From NCBI RefSeq assembly GCF_001015055.1, contig NZ_BBWZ01000008.1, positions 1 to 64,000 of the forward strand: a stretch of DNA of 64,000 nt. Direction: 5' to 3'. The first letter of the stretch is position 1; every line of letters starts with the position of its first letter. Under the pieces are notes generated by a model. It had not been told where the DNA came from. It searched no databases and saw only the letters and a list, made by a program, of their open reading frames with translations. Below are positions 56,115 to 64,000 of this stretch, one piece after another. The stretch comes from Aneurinibacillus tyrosinisolvens (GTDB lineage: Bacteria > Bacillota > Bacilli > Aneurinibacillales > Aneurinibacillaceae). The position numbers and the translations under genes are program-made.

Positions 56115-56675
56115 ATGGCAAAGGAAATCTCTATTGACTTAAATAAGGTCCGCAGCATGGCTGATGATTTTGTACGGGAAATCACTCAGCTAGAAAGCTT
56201 GACTCGGCACTTAAATAAACAAATGAGAGATTTATTATATTATATCGAGGATCCGCAGTACATAGGATGCATGGCCGGTGTGCTGGCAAGTGATAGTACG
56301 AGGGAAGCGGGAAACCGTCTCGTTCACCGCCTTTCTGAAAACGAAATCTATATTCGGAAGACCGCCCGTCGTATCGAACAGGAAGACAGTATCCTCGGGA
56401 ATTTGCTCAAGTTTAATAATAAAATATCCGGTCTGGCGCAAGCTGGGGGACACGCAGCGTTCAATTTGATTGATCACTCCCAATTTTGCCATGTGGCCAG
56501 AGGACTTCAGAGTCCGAAATACTTTCTTCAATATAAAGACAAGCCTTTAAAAGAACTTGTCTACAAGCATGGAACGAGATTTTTGCCGGGGGATATACTG
56601 GGTTTTACGATGAAAGAGGGGATGAGCGCAGTGAAAAGCCATGTCGGTAATTTGTTGAAACAGGGGAAACGGTAG
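56115..56675 (+). CDS. Hypothetical helical protein of the WXG cassette
   Basis: 186 residues, 14 bases after the WXG-like gene. The N-terminal 110 residues are helical and heptad-like (LNKVRSMADDFVREITQL), then AGGHAAFNLIDHSQFCH and a C-terminal basic stretch. It could be a small LXG-type or partner protein of a type VII substrate. No recognised domain. GGAGCGG ribosome site. Confidence 0.55.
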   Translation: MAKEISIDLNKVRSMADDFVREITQLESLTRHLNKQMRDLLYYIEDPQYIGCMAGVLASDSTREAGNRLVHRLSENEIYIRKTARRIEQEDSILGNLLKFNNKISGLAQAGGHAAFNLIDHSQFCHVARGLQSPKYFLQYKDKPLKELVYKHGTRFLPGDILGFTMKEGMSAVKSHVGNLLKQGKR

Positions 56676-56752
56676 AAAAAGGCTCCGCAGAAGTATAGGG
56701 GACAGCAGGGCCTTTTCTGGAAAACATTCCTTTGGATAGGGGGGATTGATTG

Positions 56753-57556
56753 ATGGCAATTACGCTAAGTATTGAAGAGCTTGTTTACTGTTTTTATAGT
56801 GAGGGGTTGTTCGAGCAGGGAGCCGCAGCGAAGCAAGCGTATTTTGAAGGCCTGTCGGATGAACAGATGGATTTGTTGTTTCAAGCAGCCTGTCGTTCTT
56901 TATTATCTAAAGACTACCTTATATATGAACAGCACCGCTTCTCGTTAAAGAAGGAAATCGCTGATATTATATGTGCGTTGAATTTCTCGCCTCTTTCTTT
57001 AAAAGTATCCAGGTTTATAAAGGAAGAGGATACAATATCTGTTCATTTCTCCGGAGAGAGGATATACTGTCATTCTCTTATTTATGAAGGTCAGGTTCAC
57101 GTTTTTGAGGCGATTACAGGGGAGGAAGTCCCGGGAATTGTCGGTCGTTATTTAGGGATAGCGGACCGCCCTGTCAAGAAAGAACCGATCCTATCGATAA
57201 GCCAGCCTGAGTTTGAATCCATGCTTTCCATGCTGGATGAGGATTCGGCTCAAGTACCGGTTTACCTTCAATCAATGGGAGAAGATGCCCCGAGTATTGA
57301 GAGGTTCGCCGGTGATATGGTGAGCAACAGCGGCTATATGGACAGCATTTTATTTTTGCAGTTCAACGAAAAAAGAGAGCCGGTGCTCTCGGATATACTA
57401 TTTACCATAAAGGGAGAGTCCGATTCCTGGGCAATTTCCAGGGCGAAGGATAATAAATATATGGTTAATGCGTGTAATTGTATGAGCCTTAGGACTGCTA
57501 TCGAGAAGATTATCACTGCTATTGACCCGGCGCTCTGCCAATCGCAGCGCCTCTAG
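56753..57556 (+). CDS. Hypothetical protein, possibly EspG-like
   Basis: 267 residues from ATG 56753. Two similar halves: a leading helical part (LSIEELVYCFYSEGLFEQGA...LLFQAACRSLLS) and a beta-rich part (ISVHFSGERIYCHSLIYEGQ). This layout recalls ESX-associated EspG chaperones of mycobacteria, but sequence support is thin. Adjacent to the WXG100-like gene, so a chaperone role is worth testing. No signal peptide. Confidence 0.4.
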   Translation: MAITLSIEELVYCFYSEGLFEQGAAAKQAYFEGLSDEQMDLLFQAACRSLLSKDYLIYEQHRFSLKKEIADIICALNFSPLSLKVSRFIKEEDTISVHFSGERIYCHSLIYEGQVHVFEAITGEEVPGIVGRYLGIADRPVKKEPILSISQPEFESMLSMLDEDSAQVPVYLQSMGEDAPSIERFAGDMVSNSGYMDSILFLQFNEKREPVLSDILFTIKGESDSWAISRAKDNKYMVNACNCMSLRTAIEKIITAIDPALCQSQRL

Positions 57557-57691
57557 AGAATACATACATAGCGAGGAACCGCTTTACGGATGAAACTTCT
57601 GAAAAAAAAACGGACGGCAGAGTACAGGTCGAGACTTTGTGAGTCCGTCTCTCCATTTCTGGGTAAGGGTAGTATAAGAGGTGATAACAAC

Positions 57692-57832
57692 ATGGAGATG
57701 TTAAGACAAATATTATTGTTTTTTGACGGACTTCAGGCAGGGCTTTTGCTTATTGTCCCCCTTATTATCTATTGGATGGTAAGAAGGGTAAGGCGGAAAA
57801 ACAAAGAGAAAACCGGCTATCTGGAAGAGTAG
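57692..57832 (+). CDS. Small membrane protein
   Basis: 46 residues from ATG 57692 after AGAGGTGAT; an upstream start at 57590 lacks a site. One hydrophobic helix (ILLFFDGLQAGLLLIVPLII) followed by a basic tail (VRRVRRKNKEK). Function unknown; last or separate member of the WXG cassette. Confidence 0.5.
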   Translation: MEMLRQILLFFDGLQAGLLLIVPLIIYWMVRRVRRKNKEKTGYLEE

Positions 57833-58004
57833 AAAGACGATTAAAAACGAGTGAATGAGACCCTTTCTTTTCGATTGGTCAGGGATCTGGTTACTATTAT
57901 CCCCTTTTCTTTCCTATTGAACTATTATTTTGTATTTAATACAATCTTTATTAGTGTTTGGCAGATTGTTCAATCACATAGTAATTGAAAAAGGGGATCA
58001 ATAC

Positions 58005-58199
58005 GTGAAAACAAAGAGATGGAACCGTATCAAAATGAGCCTGTTCGGCGCCAGCTATGAAACGATCGTGAAAAAAGGAGATATAGAAAAAAAGGTAAAA
58101 ACGGATTTGAACGGAGACATGTATTTTACGAAAGATCCGAGCACTTCCGAATGGAAAATCTACCTTACCAGCTTCGACCGCCCTGCGACGAACGAATAA
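58005..58199 (+). CDS. Small hypothetical protein
   Basis: 64 residues from GTG 58005 after AAGGGGA. Begins MKTKRWNRIKMSLFGASYET and ends in a beta-rich part (MYFTKDPSTSEWKIYLTSFD). Basic; no family recognised. Ribosome site and spacing support it. Confidence 0.5.
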   Translation: MKTKRWNRIKMSLFGASYETIVKKGDIEKKVKTDLNGDMYFTKDPSTSEWKIYLTSFDRPATNE

Positions 58200-58362
58200 A
58201 GTAAAGAAGCGGAAGTCTTCTGCCTGAAAGGGTAGAAGGCTTTCTGACTATTGGCATCGGATAGATTTGCTAAACATTACCATTTATATATGCTGGATTT
58301 GTTGTAAAATAGAAAGCGGATTTAATCTGACACCAACCAGACGCAGCAAAAGGAGAGAACAC

Positions 58363-58671
58363 ATGAACGCTTTTTACAACCTTAAAGTTAAAGAGGATGA
58401 AAACAATAATATAACGGAAGTCGTTTCAGAGTTTTTTAAGTATAATGGAAACGGCAAGATGAAAAAGGAAAGAAAAATAAGGCTTGTTATTGGGAATGAA
58501 TACATAATTCAACCGGATGATCCGGCAAAGGAAAAACACCGGGATCGAAAATGCATAATTAGACAGTTTGCCACAGACGAATCTGGAACCCCGCAGCAAG
58601 TGCAAATTAAGTTTCTGGATAATAATCGAGTTGGAAAGGCGGACATACATGATTTGAAAGTAGCGAAATAA
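58363..58671 (+). CDS. Hypothetical protein
   Basis: 102 residues from ATG 58363 after AGGAGAG. Contains KMKKERKIRLVIGNEYIIQP and IIRQFATDESGTPQQVQIKF; looks like a small beta-barrel (SH3- or KOW-like) but I cannot confirm it. Ends at a clear terminator (58670-58690 plus T8). Confidence 0.55.
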   Translation: MNAFYNLKVKEDENNNITEVVSEFFKYNGNGKMKKERKIRLVIGNEYIIQPDDPAKEKHRDRKCIIRQFATDESGTPQQVQIKFLDNNRVGKADIHDLKVAK

Positions 58672-58699
58672 GCGCGGGCTTCCCGTGCTTATTTTTTTT
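58670..58699 (+). terminator. Terminator
   Basis: AAGCGCGGG-ctt-CCCGTGCTT (one internal G-U) and T8. Confidence 0.85.
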
Positions 58700-58713
58700 C
58701 TTTCAAAAATTTT

Positions 58714-58946
58714 ATGCACCGATTACAATTGAATAGGTATGTCCAGATATGGATAGATCACCAGTGGACCGTAGACATGGTTCCAAAAGCCGGTTCTTCC
58801 TATGTAAAAGAATTGGTAACAAAAAAGTGAAACTGGAGGGCCTTGCCAAACCGGTGAAAGTCGAACAGGTGACACTGGTGAGGTACGGCAAAGGGTTTCA
58901 CATGACCGCGCCGATTCATCCCCTCCCTACCCCCGTTGGGGCTTGA
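58714..58946 (+). pseudogene. Possible small beta-type protein with frameshift
   Basis: One frame reads RYVQIWIDHQWTVDMVPKAG and stops at 58830; the next frame continues KKVKLEGLAKPVKVEQVTLV and then RYGKGFHM to 58946. One extra A in the A6 run at 58821-58826 would join them. No good ribosome site, so uncertain. Confidence 0.3.
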
Positions 58947-59017
58947 GGAAGGGGTCTTCTCGGCAGTAATGATAAAATGTTGTGGGGATTTCCCTCAATG
59001 GATAGGTGTGAGAAGAG

Positions 59018-60293
59018 ATGCTTGGGATTAAAGATCTCTTGTTGAATTTTTTATTCGTTATTCTTCCTATTTTTCTCTATCAGGTTTTTTGGGTTGATAA
59101 GCAGCAGGGGAACTCCAGGCGAATCCGCAGCCTTCTTATTTGCGTTCTGTCGTGTATTTCGGTATTTCTGTGCATGACGTTTCCGTTTACCCTTCTTCCC
59201 GGCTACATATTTGATATGCGTCCTGTTCCTGTGCTTATAGGGACACTGTATGGGGGATACGAATCCTGTATAGCCATATTTGCTGTTCTCATCGGTTACC
59301 GGTATTATCTCGGGGGCTCCGGTTTTTATACGACATTAGAAACGTATGCACTGGCCGCATTGGTTTCCGTACTGCTTGCCCGCCGCTTCGATTCATACAG
59401 CCGTATAAAAAAAATAAACTATGCGCTGCTGCTTGCCTTTCTAACTTCTTTTATTATCGTCCTGGTTATCTATTTTAAAGAGCCTGCTTTTGCGGCGGCC
59501 CAACAGCAATTTTTTTGATTTTGCTTTCAACTACTGCTTTATTAATGTGGGCGGTATGTGGTTTGCGGTCTACCTGATTGAGAACATGAAGAAAAACATG
59601 GAGCTGCAGCGGGAAATAAACCGGACGGAAAAATTGCATGTAATGGGGGAGCTGGCTGCAGCGGTTGCCCATGAGATTCGAAATCCTATGACAGTTGTGC
59701 GGGGATTTATGCAGCTTCTTCATCAGGAGCAAATTGAAGAACACAAGAAACGAATGTATACGGAACTTATGATCGGAGAGCTTGACCGGGCAGAGGAAAT
59801 TATTAACGATTACCTGACCTTTGCCAAGCCGGAGGCGAAGCATAGGGAAGAAATCGACGCGGGTGTGGAAGTTCAGAATGCAGTGAATGTCATGAGCTCG
59901 TATGCTTTATTGAGAAATGTAGAGACGATAACAGGAATTGATCATGGTTTGTTTGTTTATCTTGAACCTTCGAAATTTCGCCAGTGCCTCGTTAATCTTA
60001 TTAAAAACGGAATTGAGGCAATGCCGGATGGAGGCGGGCTTCAAGTTTATGCTTACCGCAGAGGCGACAGTATTGTGGTTGATATTATAGACGAGGGAAT
60101 CGGGATGAGCCCGGAGGAAGTAAGCCGGCTGGGGAGTCCGTTCTATTCCACAAAGGAAAAAGGAACGGGGCTCGGCCTCATGGTTTGTTACCGGATCATT
60201 GAATTGTTTAATGGGAAAATCCACGTACGGAGTGAACAGGGGAAAGGAACGGCTTTTTCGATCCTGCTGCCTGCCTCTCTTGAGAAGAAATAG
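59018..60293 (+). pseudogene. Sensor histidine kinase (5TM-HisKA-HATPase), frameshifted
   Basis: N-terminal frame 59018-59518: multi-helix sensor of the LytS 5TM type (RPVPVLIGTLYGGYE). The second frame to 60293 holds a HisKA domain (VAHEIRNPMTVVRGFMQLLH, phospho-His) and a full HATPase_c (NLIKNGIEAMPDGG N box, DEGIGMSPEE G1, FYSTKEKGTGLGL G2). The break is a T7 run (59510-59516); six Ts restore FFDFAFNYCFINVGGMW and an intact kinase of about 425 residues. Same architecture as the deleted kinase at 3870. No response regulator nearby. Confidence 0.85.
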
Positions 60294-60334
60294 TTATGGT
60301 TATTCTGATGGAAACTATAAAAGGAGGGGAAATA

Positions 60335-60991
60335 ATGCCGCATCAGGAAATTCAGTTGATTGCTTTAAGCACAGGTAAACCAAAAACGCTGTCTTACAAA
60401 GGAAAGAATTACGAGTCAGCGATATGTAAGGATCAGGTAAATGAAGTGTTCTTGTCGGTGGAAAGGTTCGAGGGGGATGACGTTGCAAGCCTGGAGTTCC
60501 ACGGCGGGCCGGAGCGGACAGTTTGCGCCTATCCTTATGAGCATTATGCGATGTGGGAGAAGGAATTTAACATAAGCCTTCCGGCAGCGGCCTTTGGCGA
60601 GAATATTACTGTGACGAATATGCTGGAGAGCCAGGTGTGCATCGGTGACGTTTTCCGGTTGGGCGAAGCGGTTATCCAGGTTTCGCAAGGCAGAATCCCG
60701 TGTAAAAAAATATCGCAAAGAAACGGTGTCGACACCTTCCTGCCCCGGGTAGTGGAAACAGGGTACACGGGTTATTTCTTCCGGGTTCTTGAAGAAGGAA
60801 TGGTGCGCAGCGACGCTAAAATCACCCTGCTTCAGAAACATCCGCTTGAGGTCAGTGTGTTGTTTGCCAATCGAATTTTCTTCCATGAGAAAAATAATAC
60901 GGAAGCGATCCAGCGGATTCTTCAGGTGGATGAACTGGCGGGGGCCTGGCGTGGCCGGTTAACGAAATACATAGAGTCAACAAATGTATAA
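60335..60991 (+). CDS. MOSC-domain protein (YiiM-like)
   Basis: 218 residues from ATG 60335 after AAAGGAGGGG. MOSC beta-barrel with family landmarks FHGGPERTVCAYP, FGENITV and the conserved cysteine in GRIPCKKIS. MOSC proteins handle molybdenum cofactor or reduce N-hydroxylated compounds; YiiM is a molybdenum-dependent 6-N-hydroxylaminopurine reductase. The C-terminal 50 residues match the YiiM tail. Single gene with terminator. Confidence 0.9.
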   Translation: MPHQEIQLIALSTGKPKTLSYKGKNYESAICKDQVNEVFLSVERFEGDDVASLEFHGGPERTVCAYPYEHYAMWEKEFNISLPAAAFGENITVTNMLESQVCIGDVFRLGEAVIQVSQGRIPCKKISQRNGVDTFLPRVVETGYTGYFFRVLEEGMVRSDAKITLLQKHPLEVSVLFANRIFFHEKNNTEAIQRILQVDELAGAWRGRLTKYIESTNV

Positions 60992-61003
60992 GAGATTTAA
61001 CGG

Positions 61004-61036
61004 AAAACCCACTGGCATGTGAACGGTGGGTTTTTT
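61004..61036 (+). terminator. Terminator after the MOSC gene
   Basis: AAAACCCAC with GTGGGTTTTTT around a 13-base loop. Confidence 0.75.
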
Positions 61037-61090
61037 ATATGTAAAGAAAACAGTTGCCTTAGAGTGCGCTCGAAGGTTTATACTGCGATT

Positions 61091-61487
61091 ATGAGCCAGG
61101 AATTGAATATACAGAAAGTTGCACATGTTACAGGCCTTAGCGTTCACACACTGCGTTATTATGAAAAAATTGGCCTGCTCGATCTGGTCGTTCGAACTTC
61201 GAGCGGTTATCGGCACTATACGGAGGCAGATTTAAGCTGGATTGAATTTTTAAAACGCCTTCGTGAGACGGGGATGCCGATAGCGACCATGCAAAAATTT
61301 GCTGAACTGCGGAGGAAGGGAACCACAGCTTCGCGTCCATATTGGCGCGGCTCTCAATGTCGGAATCACGGCAAAAGAAATTGAAGAAATCATTATACAA
61401 ACGGTTCCTTATGCCGGTTTCCCAACAGCGATTAACGCCATGAACATTTTAAAAGAAGGCATGAAGGAAACAATCCCTGCCGCGTAG
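61091..61487 (+). pseudogene. MerR regulator fused by deletion to a carboxymuconolactone decarboxylase tail
   Basis: The first 75 codons are a MerR-family DNA-binding domain (VTGLSVHTLRYYEKIGLLD, SGYRHYTEADL). At about 61320 the frame changes: the other frame reads REPQLRVHIGAALNVGITAK and on to the end, the C-terminus of a CMD-family protein. The MerR dimer helix and the CMD catalytic start are missing, so a deletion of several hundred bases joined two neighbouring genes. Non-functional. Confidence 0.75.
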
Positions 61488-61498
61488 AATACATAAGG

Positions 61499-61530
61499 GA
61501 AGCAGATAAGCTCGTCTGCTTCTTTTTTTT
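61499..61530 (+). terminator. Terminator after the CMD remnant
   Basis: GAAGCAGA with TCTGCTTC around an 8-base loop and T8. Confidence 0.85.
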
Positions 61531-61552
61531 TAAACAAAAGCATCTTATTAAC

Positions 61553-61582
61553 TTGACATTAGTAAGTAAGTTATTTTATTAT
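61553..61582 (+). promoter_or_regulatory. Promoter with repeated GTAA element upstream of azoR
   Basis: Perfect TTGACA -35, 18-base spacer, TATTAT -10. The spacer contains AGTAAGTAAG, typical of HxlR/MarR-type operators that control azoreductases. Confidence 0.6.
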
Positions 61583-61638
61583 ATTTACATAGAGAATGTT
61601 TAGTTTGTTATTTGCACATAAGAAAGGGAGAACGAACA

Positions 61639-62295
61639 ATGGAGAAAGTATTATATATTACCGCAAATCCGAAGGCGGAAGAGCAATCATACAGCCTGTC
61701 TGTCGGCGCAGCTTTTTTGGAAGCTTACCGGAAGGAAAAGCCGGAAGATGAAATTGTTGAATTAGACCTCTATCAAATGGACGTTCCATTTATTGATGCC
61801 GATGTTTTTAGCGGATGGGGAAAACTTGGCGAAGGTGTACCGTTTGCGGAATTAACGCAGGAGGAGCAGCAGAAGGTTGGCCGTATAAACGAATTGGCGG
61901 ATCAGTTCGTTGCCGCAGACAAGTATGTTTTTGTAACACCAATGTGGAATTTAGGCATGCCTCCTAAGATGAAAGCATATGTTGATACGTTCTTTATGGC
62001 GGGAAAAAGCTTTAAATATACAGAGAATGGTTCGGTTGGGCTTCTCGGAGGCAAGAAGACCGTCCATATCCAGGCACGTGGAGGCCTGTATTCCGAAGGA
62101 CCGGCTGCGGAAGTGGAATTTGGTGATAAGTACTTAAAAGCGGTTATGAACTTCGTTGGAGTGACTGATTATGAATCGGTTATTGCTGAAGGAATGGCCT
62201 ATACACCGGAGAAGGCAGAAGAGATTAAGCAGCAGGCGATTGCTTACGCACAAGAGACTGCAAAGCGGTTTGCGGGGCAAACGGTGTCAATTTAA
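61639..62295 (+). CDS. azoR: FMN-dependent NADH:quinone oxidoreductase / azoreductase
   Basis: 218 residues from ATG 61639 (site AAAGGGAG). Flavodoxin-like fold: ITANPK-EEQSYS at the FMN phosphate, PMWNLGMPP and [10 protein letters not shown]. Reduces quinones and azo compounds by two electrons, detoxifying electrophiles. Family members in Bacillales are controlled by HxlR/MarR regulators; a promoter with a GTAAGTAAG element is upstream. Ends facing the signal peptidase gene with a shared terminator. Confidence 0.93.
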   Translation: MEKVLYITANPKAEEQSYSLSVGAAFLEAYRKEKPEDEIVELDLYQMDVPFIDADVFSGWGKLGEGVPFAELTQEEQQKVGRINELADQFVAADKYVFVTPMWNLGMPPKMKAYVDTFFMAGKSFKYTENGSVGLLGGKKTVHIQARGGLYSEGPAAEVEFGDKYLKAVMNFVGVTDYESVIAEGMAYTPEKAEEIKQQAIAYAQETAKRFAGQTVSI

Positions 62296-62302
62296 TACAT
62301 AG

Positions 62303-62337
62303 AAGGCAGATGCTCATCCGCATCTGCCTTTTTCTCA
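62303..62337. terminator. Terminator between azoR and signal peptidase
   Basis: AAGGCAGATG with CATCTGCCTT and T5. Faces both genes. Confidence 0.85.
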
Positions 62338-62886
62338 TTAGAAGAGCTTTGTCCCGAGAACATGGTCCAGCGGCACACAACCGATATACCGGCTGTCGCT
62401 GCTGTTGTTTCGATTATCCCCCATCACAAAAACAGCATCTTTCGGAACGACTACTCTCTCAGCTGAAACATATTCCATCGTCTCTTTTATGTACGGCTCC
62501 GTAAGGGCTGCCCCGTTTCTATATACTTTGTTGTCTTTAAATTGAAGAATGTCCCCAGGCTTTCCGATGACTCTTTTTATCCACATCTCGTCGCTGTACT
62601 GATTAGTAATGAGGCTTATTAACGGATTGTCCAGAAAATCGTCTTTAAGCGTACGCTCCCGGTTGACTCGGCTGTCAATGATGACAATATCGCCGTAATG
62701 AGGTTCCAGATGGAGAGTATGCGTCAGTTTGGACACATAAATACGCTGCTCATCCTTCAGGGTAGGCTGCATTGAATATCCGAGTACCTTGGAAGGCTGG
62801 AACAAAAATACACCGACAAGGATAGAAATGCACGCAACAATTGCCATCGCGCGAACCCAGCTTACAACCTCTTTTATTGCCCCCAT
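62338..62886 (-). CDS. Signal peptidase I
   Basis: 182 residues, one N-terminal membrane helix (about 12-30) and an extracellular catalytic domain. Ser38 in GYSMQPT and Lys104 in MWIKRVIGKPGD form the Ser/Lys dyad, and GDNRNNSSDSR is the conserved box E. Cleaves signal peptides of secreted proteins such as the lysozyme and M14 peptidase in this window. ATG after GGAGGTATTGT. One of several Sip paralogues expected in Bacillales. Confidence 0.94.
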   Translation of the reverse strand: MGAIKEVVSWVRAMAIVACISILVGVFLFQPSKVLGYSMQPTLKDEQRIYVSKLTHTLHLEPHYGDIVIIDSRVNRERTLKDDFLDNPLISLITNQYSDEMWIKRVIGKPGDILQFKDNKVYRNGAALTEPYIKETMEYVSAERVVVPKDAVFVMGDNRNNSSDSRYIGCVPLDHVLGTKLF

Positions 62887-63027
62887 ACAATACCTCCATG
62901 ATTTTATAGCAAGTCTCTAATTGAGTTGCTTCTATGAATATTTTACCATGAAAGGGGAAAGCGGAGAAGTGTAGAACACATTGCTTCAAGGGCAGTTTCG
63001 CCGGACGGAAGATCTTCCAGCCGTTCA

Positions 63028-63510
63028 TCATCTTTTTCTTTTGTAAACGAGGAAGTAATAGGTGTATGGATTTTTTTCATCTTTTATTCCGGCTTTTCTT
63101 GAAACGAGTTTCCACTCCTCTTCACTAATTTCCGGGAAAAAGGTGTCGCCTTCAAAGCTTTCCTCAATCAGCGTAAGGTAAATTGTGTCCGTGTAAGGAA
63201 GGAACTGCGCAATAATCTGGGCACCTCCAATTACATCGATTTGTTTTCCGTCGAATGCGGAAAGGGCTTCTCCTACAGAATGAACGATAATACAGCCTTC
63301 CGCTTCGTACGCTTGATCTCTTGTAAGGACAACATTTTCCCTGCCTGGGAGAGGCTTTCCGATTGCCTCGTATGTTTTTCGGCCCATCACAATGACATGG
63401 CCTATGGTAACTGCCTTGAAGTAGGCCAGGTCGGCCGGAAGGTGCCAGGGAAGGCGGTTGTCTTTTCCGATCACCCTGTTTTGGTCCATTGCAACAACAA
63501 TTGAAATCAT
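63028..63510 (-). CDS. folA: Dihydrofolate reductase
   Basis: 160 residues from ATG 63510 after AAGGAG; the open frame to 63570 has no site. DHFR fold: ISIVVAMDQNRVIGKDNRLPWHLPADL (here shown by its parts AMDQNRVIG and LPWHLPADL), GRKTYEAIG, and IDVIGGAQI. Reduces dihydrofolate with NADPH. Usually next to thyA, which is not seen here. Downstream is signal peptidase I. Confidence 0.94.
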   Translation of the reverse strand: MISIVVAMDQNRVIGKDNRLPWHLPADLAYFKAVTIGHVIVMGRKTYEAIGKPLPGRENVVLTRDQAYEAEGCIIVHSVGEALSAFDGKQIDVIGGAQIIAQFLPYTDTIYLTLIEESFEGDTFFPEISEEEWKLVSRKAGIKDEKNPYTYYFLVYKRKR

Positions 63511-63724
63511 ACCGAACGCACTCCTTTGTTTAATGAAATGATGAGCAGGGGCTTTTATAGCATATTCCACAATTTTAGCATGCAGTGAAGCATTTTGTTC
63601 AGTTTACCCTGTTTCCGTCTCCTGTCTTCTTTTCATGTATGGTTGTCCCTCCAATTGGATACTTTAATGTCTATATAAAGGATGATATGAAAAGTCTGCC
63701 ATGAAAAAGATTGGAGGAAGAGCA

Positions 63725-64000
63725 GTGCCGAAAAAGAACGCTCCTACGTATCCGAATGAATCGTTTACACCGCTGTCGACAGAGTATGATCAAACCCATA
63801 CGGTCAATTTGGAAGAATTTCCGGAAGGACCGTATGGTGCTGCTATTAACCTGGATATTTCGAAGGATGAATGGAAAGAGGGGATGCATTCTGCCCCGGT
63901 CCAGGCATACGAAGCGAGAGGGTTCCATGAAGGAATACCGAGGCAGGATCCGGCTGCCCATGATACGCATGACGATCCGAATACGAATGAACAGGATCCG
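63725..64000 (+). CDS. Hypothetical protein, partial (cut by window end)
   Basis: At least 92 residues, GTG start after GGAGGAAG; runs off the window. Begins MPKKNAPTYPNESFTPLSTE, then a proline/glutamate-rich region and acidic HDTHDDPNTNEQDP. Low complexity, hydrophilic, no signal peptide; resembles small spore-former proteins of unknown function. Divergent from folA. Confidence 0.55.
   Translation, partial: MPKKNAPTYPNESFTPLSTEYDQTHTVNLEEFPEGPYGAAINLDISKDEWKEGMHSAPVQAYEARGFHEGIPRQDPAAHDTHDDPNTNEQDP

Noticed and set aside
1..64000. CRISPR arrays, tRNA, rRNA, prophage or intact IS
   Set aside because: Looked for regularly spaced repeats, cloverleaf-like segments, phage gene blocks and complete transposases; none seen by eye.

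Overview
The window looks like chromosomal DNA of a spore-forming, moderately low-GC Bacillota of the order Bacillales. The best guess from protein flavour is Aneurinibacillus or a Brevibacillus-like relative; this is inference, since no 16S or other taxonomic marker is present. Supporting signs are strong AGGAGG-type ribosome sites, frequent GTG/TTG starts, sigma-B-type promoters, a SipS-type signal peptidase, an RC607-type MerR and BioW-type biotin synthesis. I see no rRNA, tRNA, CRISPR array, intact insertion sequence or prophage.

Layout. 0-9.5 kb: a winged-helix/nuclease protein, malate:quinone oxidoreductase behind a 5'-terminal hairpin, a deleted sensor kinase, two cold-shock genes, a DEAD-box helicase and a frameshifted polyphosphate kinase. 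9.6-15.5 kb: an orphan mercury-type MerR, a secreted GH25 lysozyme with fibronectin repeats that appears to start at CTG, and bioF-bioW behind a BirA-like box. 15.7-19.1 kb: a divergent sigma-B pair, an esterase/PadR divergon and a HesB-like gene whose conserved cysteine codon is TGA, followed by a SECIS-like hairpin (probable selenoprotein). 19.2-26.9 kb: a sigma-54 activator, three ATGC-N6-GCAT sites, a -24/-12 promoter, then permease, cyclic-imidase-like hydrolase, a small CxxC protein, a CobW GTPase and an amidase, read here as a cyclic imide degradation operon. 27.6-36.7 kb: a secreted M14 carboxypeptidase, an enoyl-CoA hydratase under a FadR-like operator, and a glycolate/lactate oxidase operon with FadR-type regulator, VOC protein and permease. 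36.8-46.2 kb: DinB, DUF3231, a TnpB remnant, a TRIC-like channel, a deleted cysteine-desulfurase-like gene, a sigma-B YsnF-like protein and a SNF2 helicase with SWIM finger. 46.8-64 kb: BenE transporter, exonuclease, HxlR/epimerase divergon, small metabolic genes, a WXG100-like cassette, a frameshifted kinase, MOSC, azoreductase, signal peptidase I and dihydrofolate reductase.

A striking property is the number of broken genes. Single-base shifts, mostly at 6-8 base homopolymers, interrupt ppk, the NCS1-type permease, the amidase, a DUF3231 gene, a sensor kinase and probably two small genes. Internal deletions or truncations damage another sensor kinase, the cysteine-desulfurase-like gene, a YciI gene and a merR/carboxymuconolactone-decarboxylase pair. 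Homopolymer shifts may be sequencing errors; the deletions are harder to explain that way.
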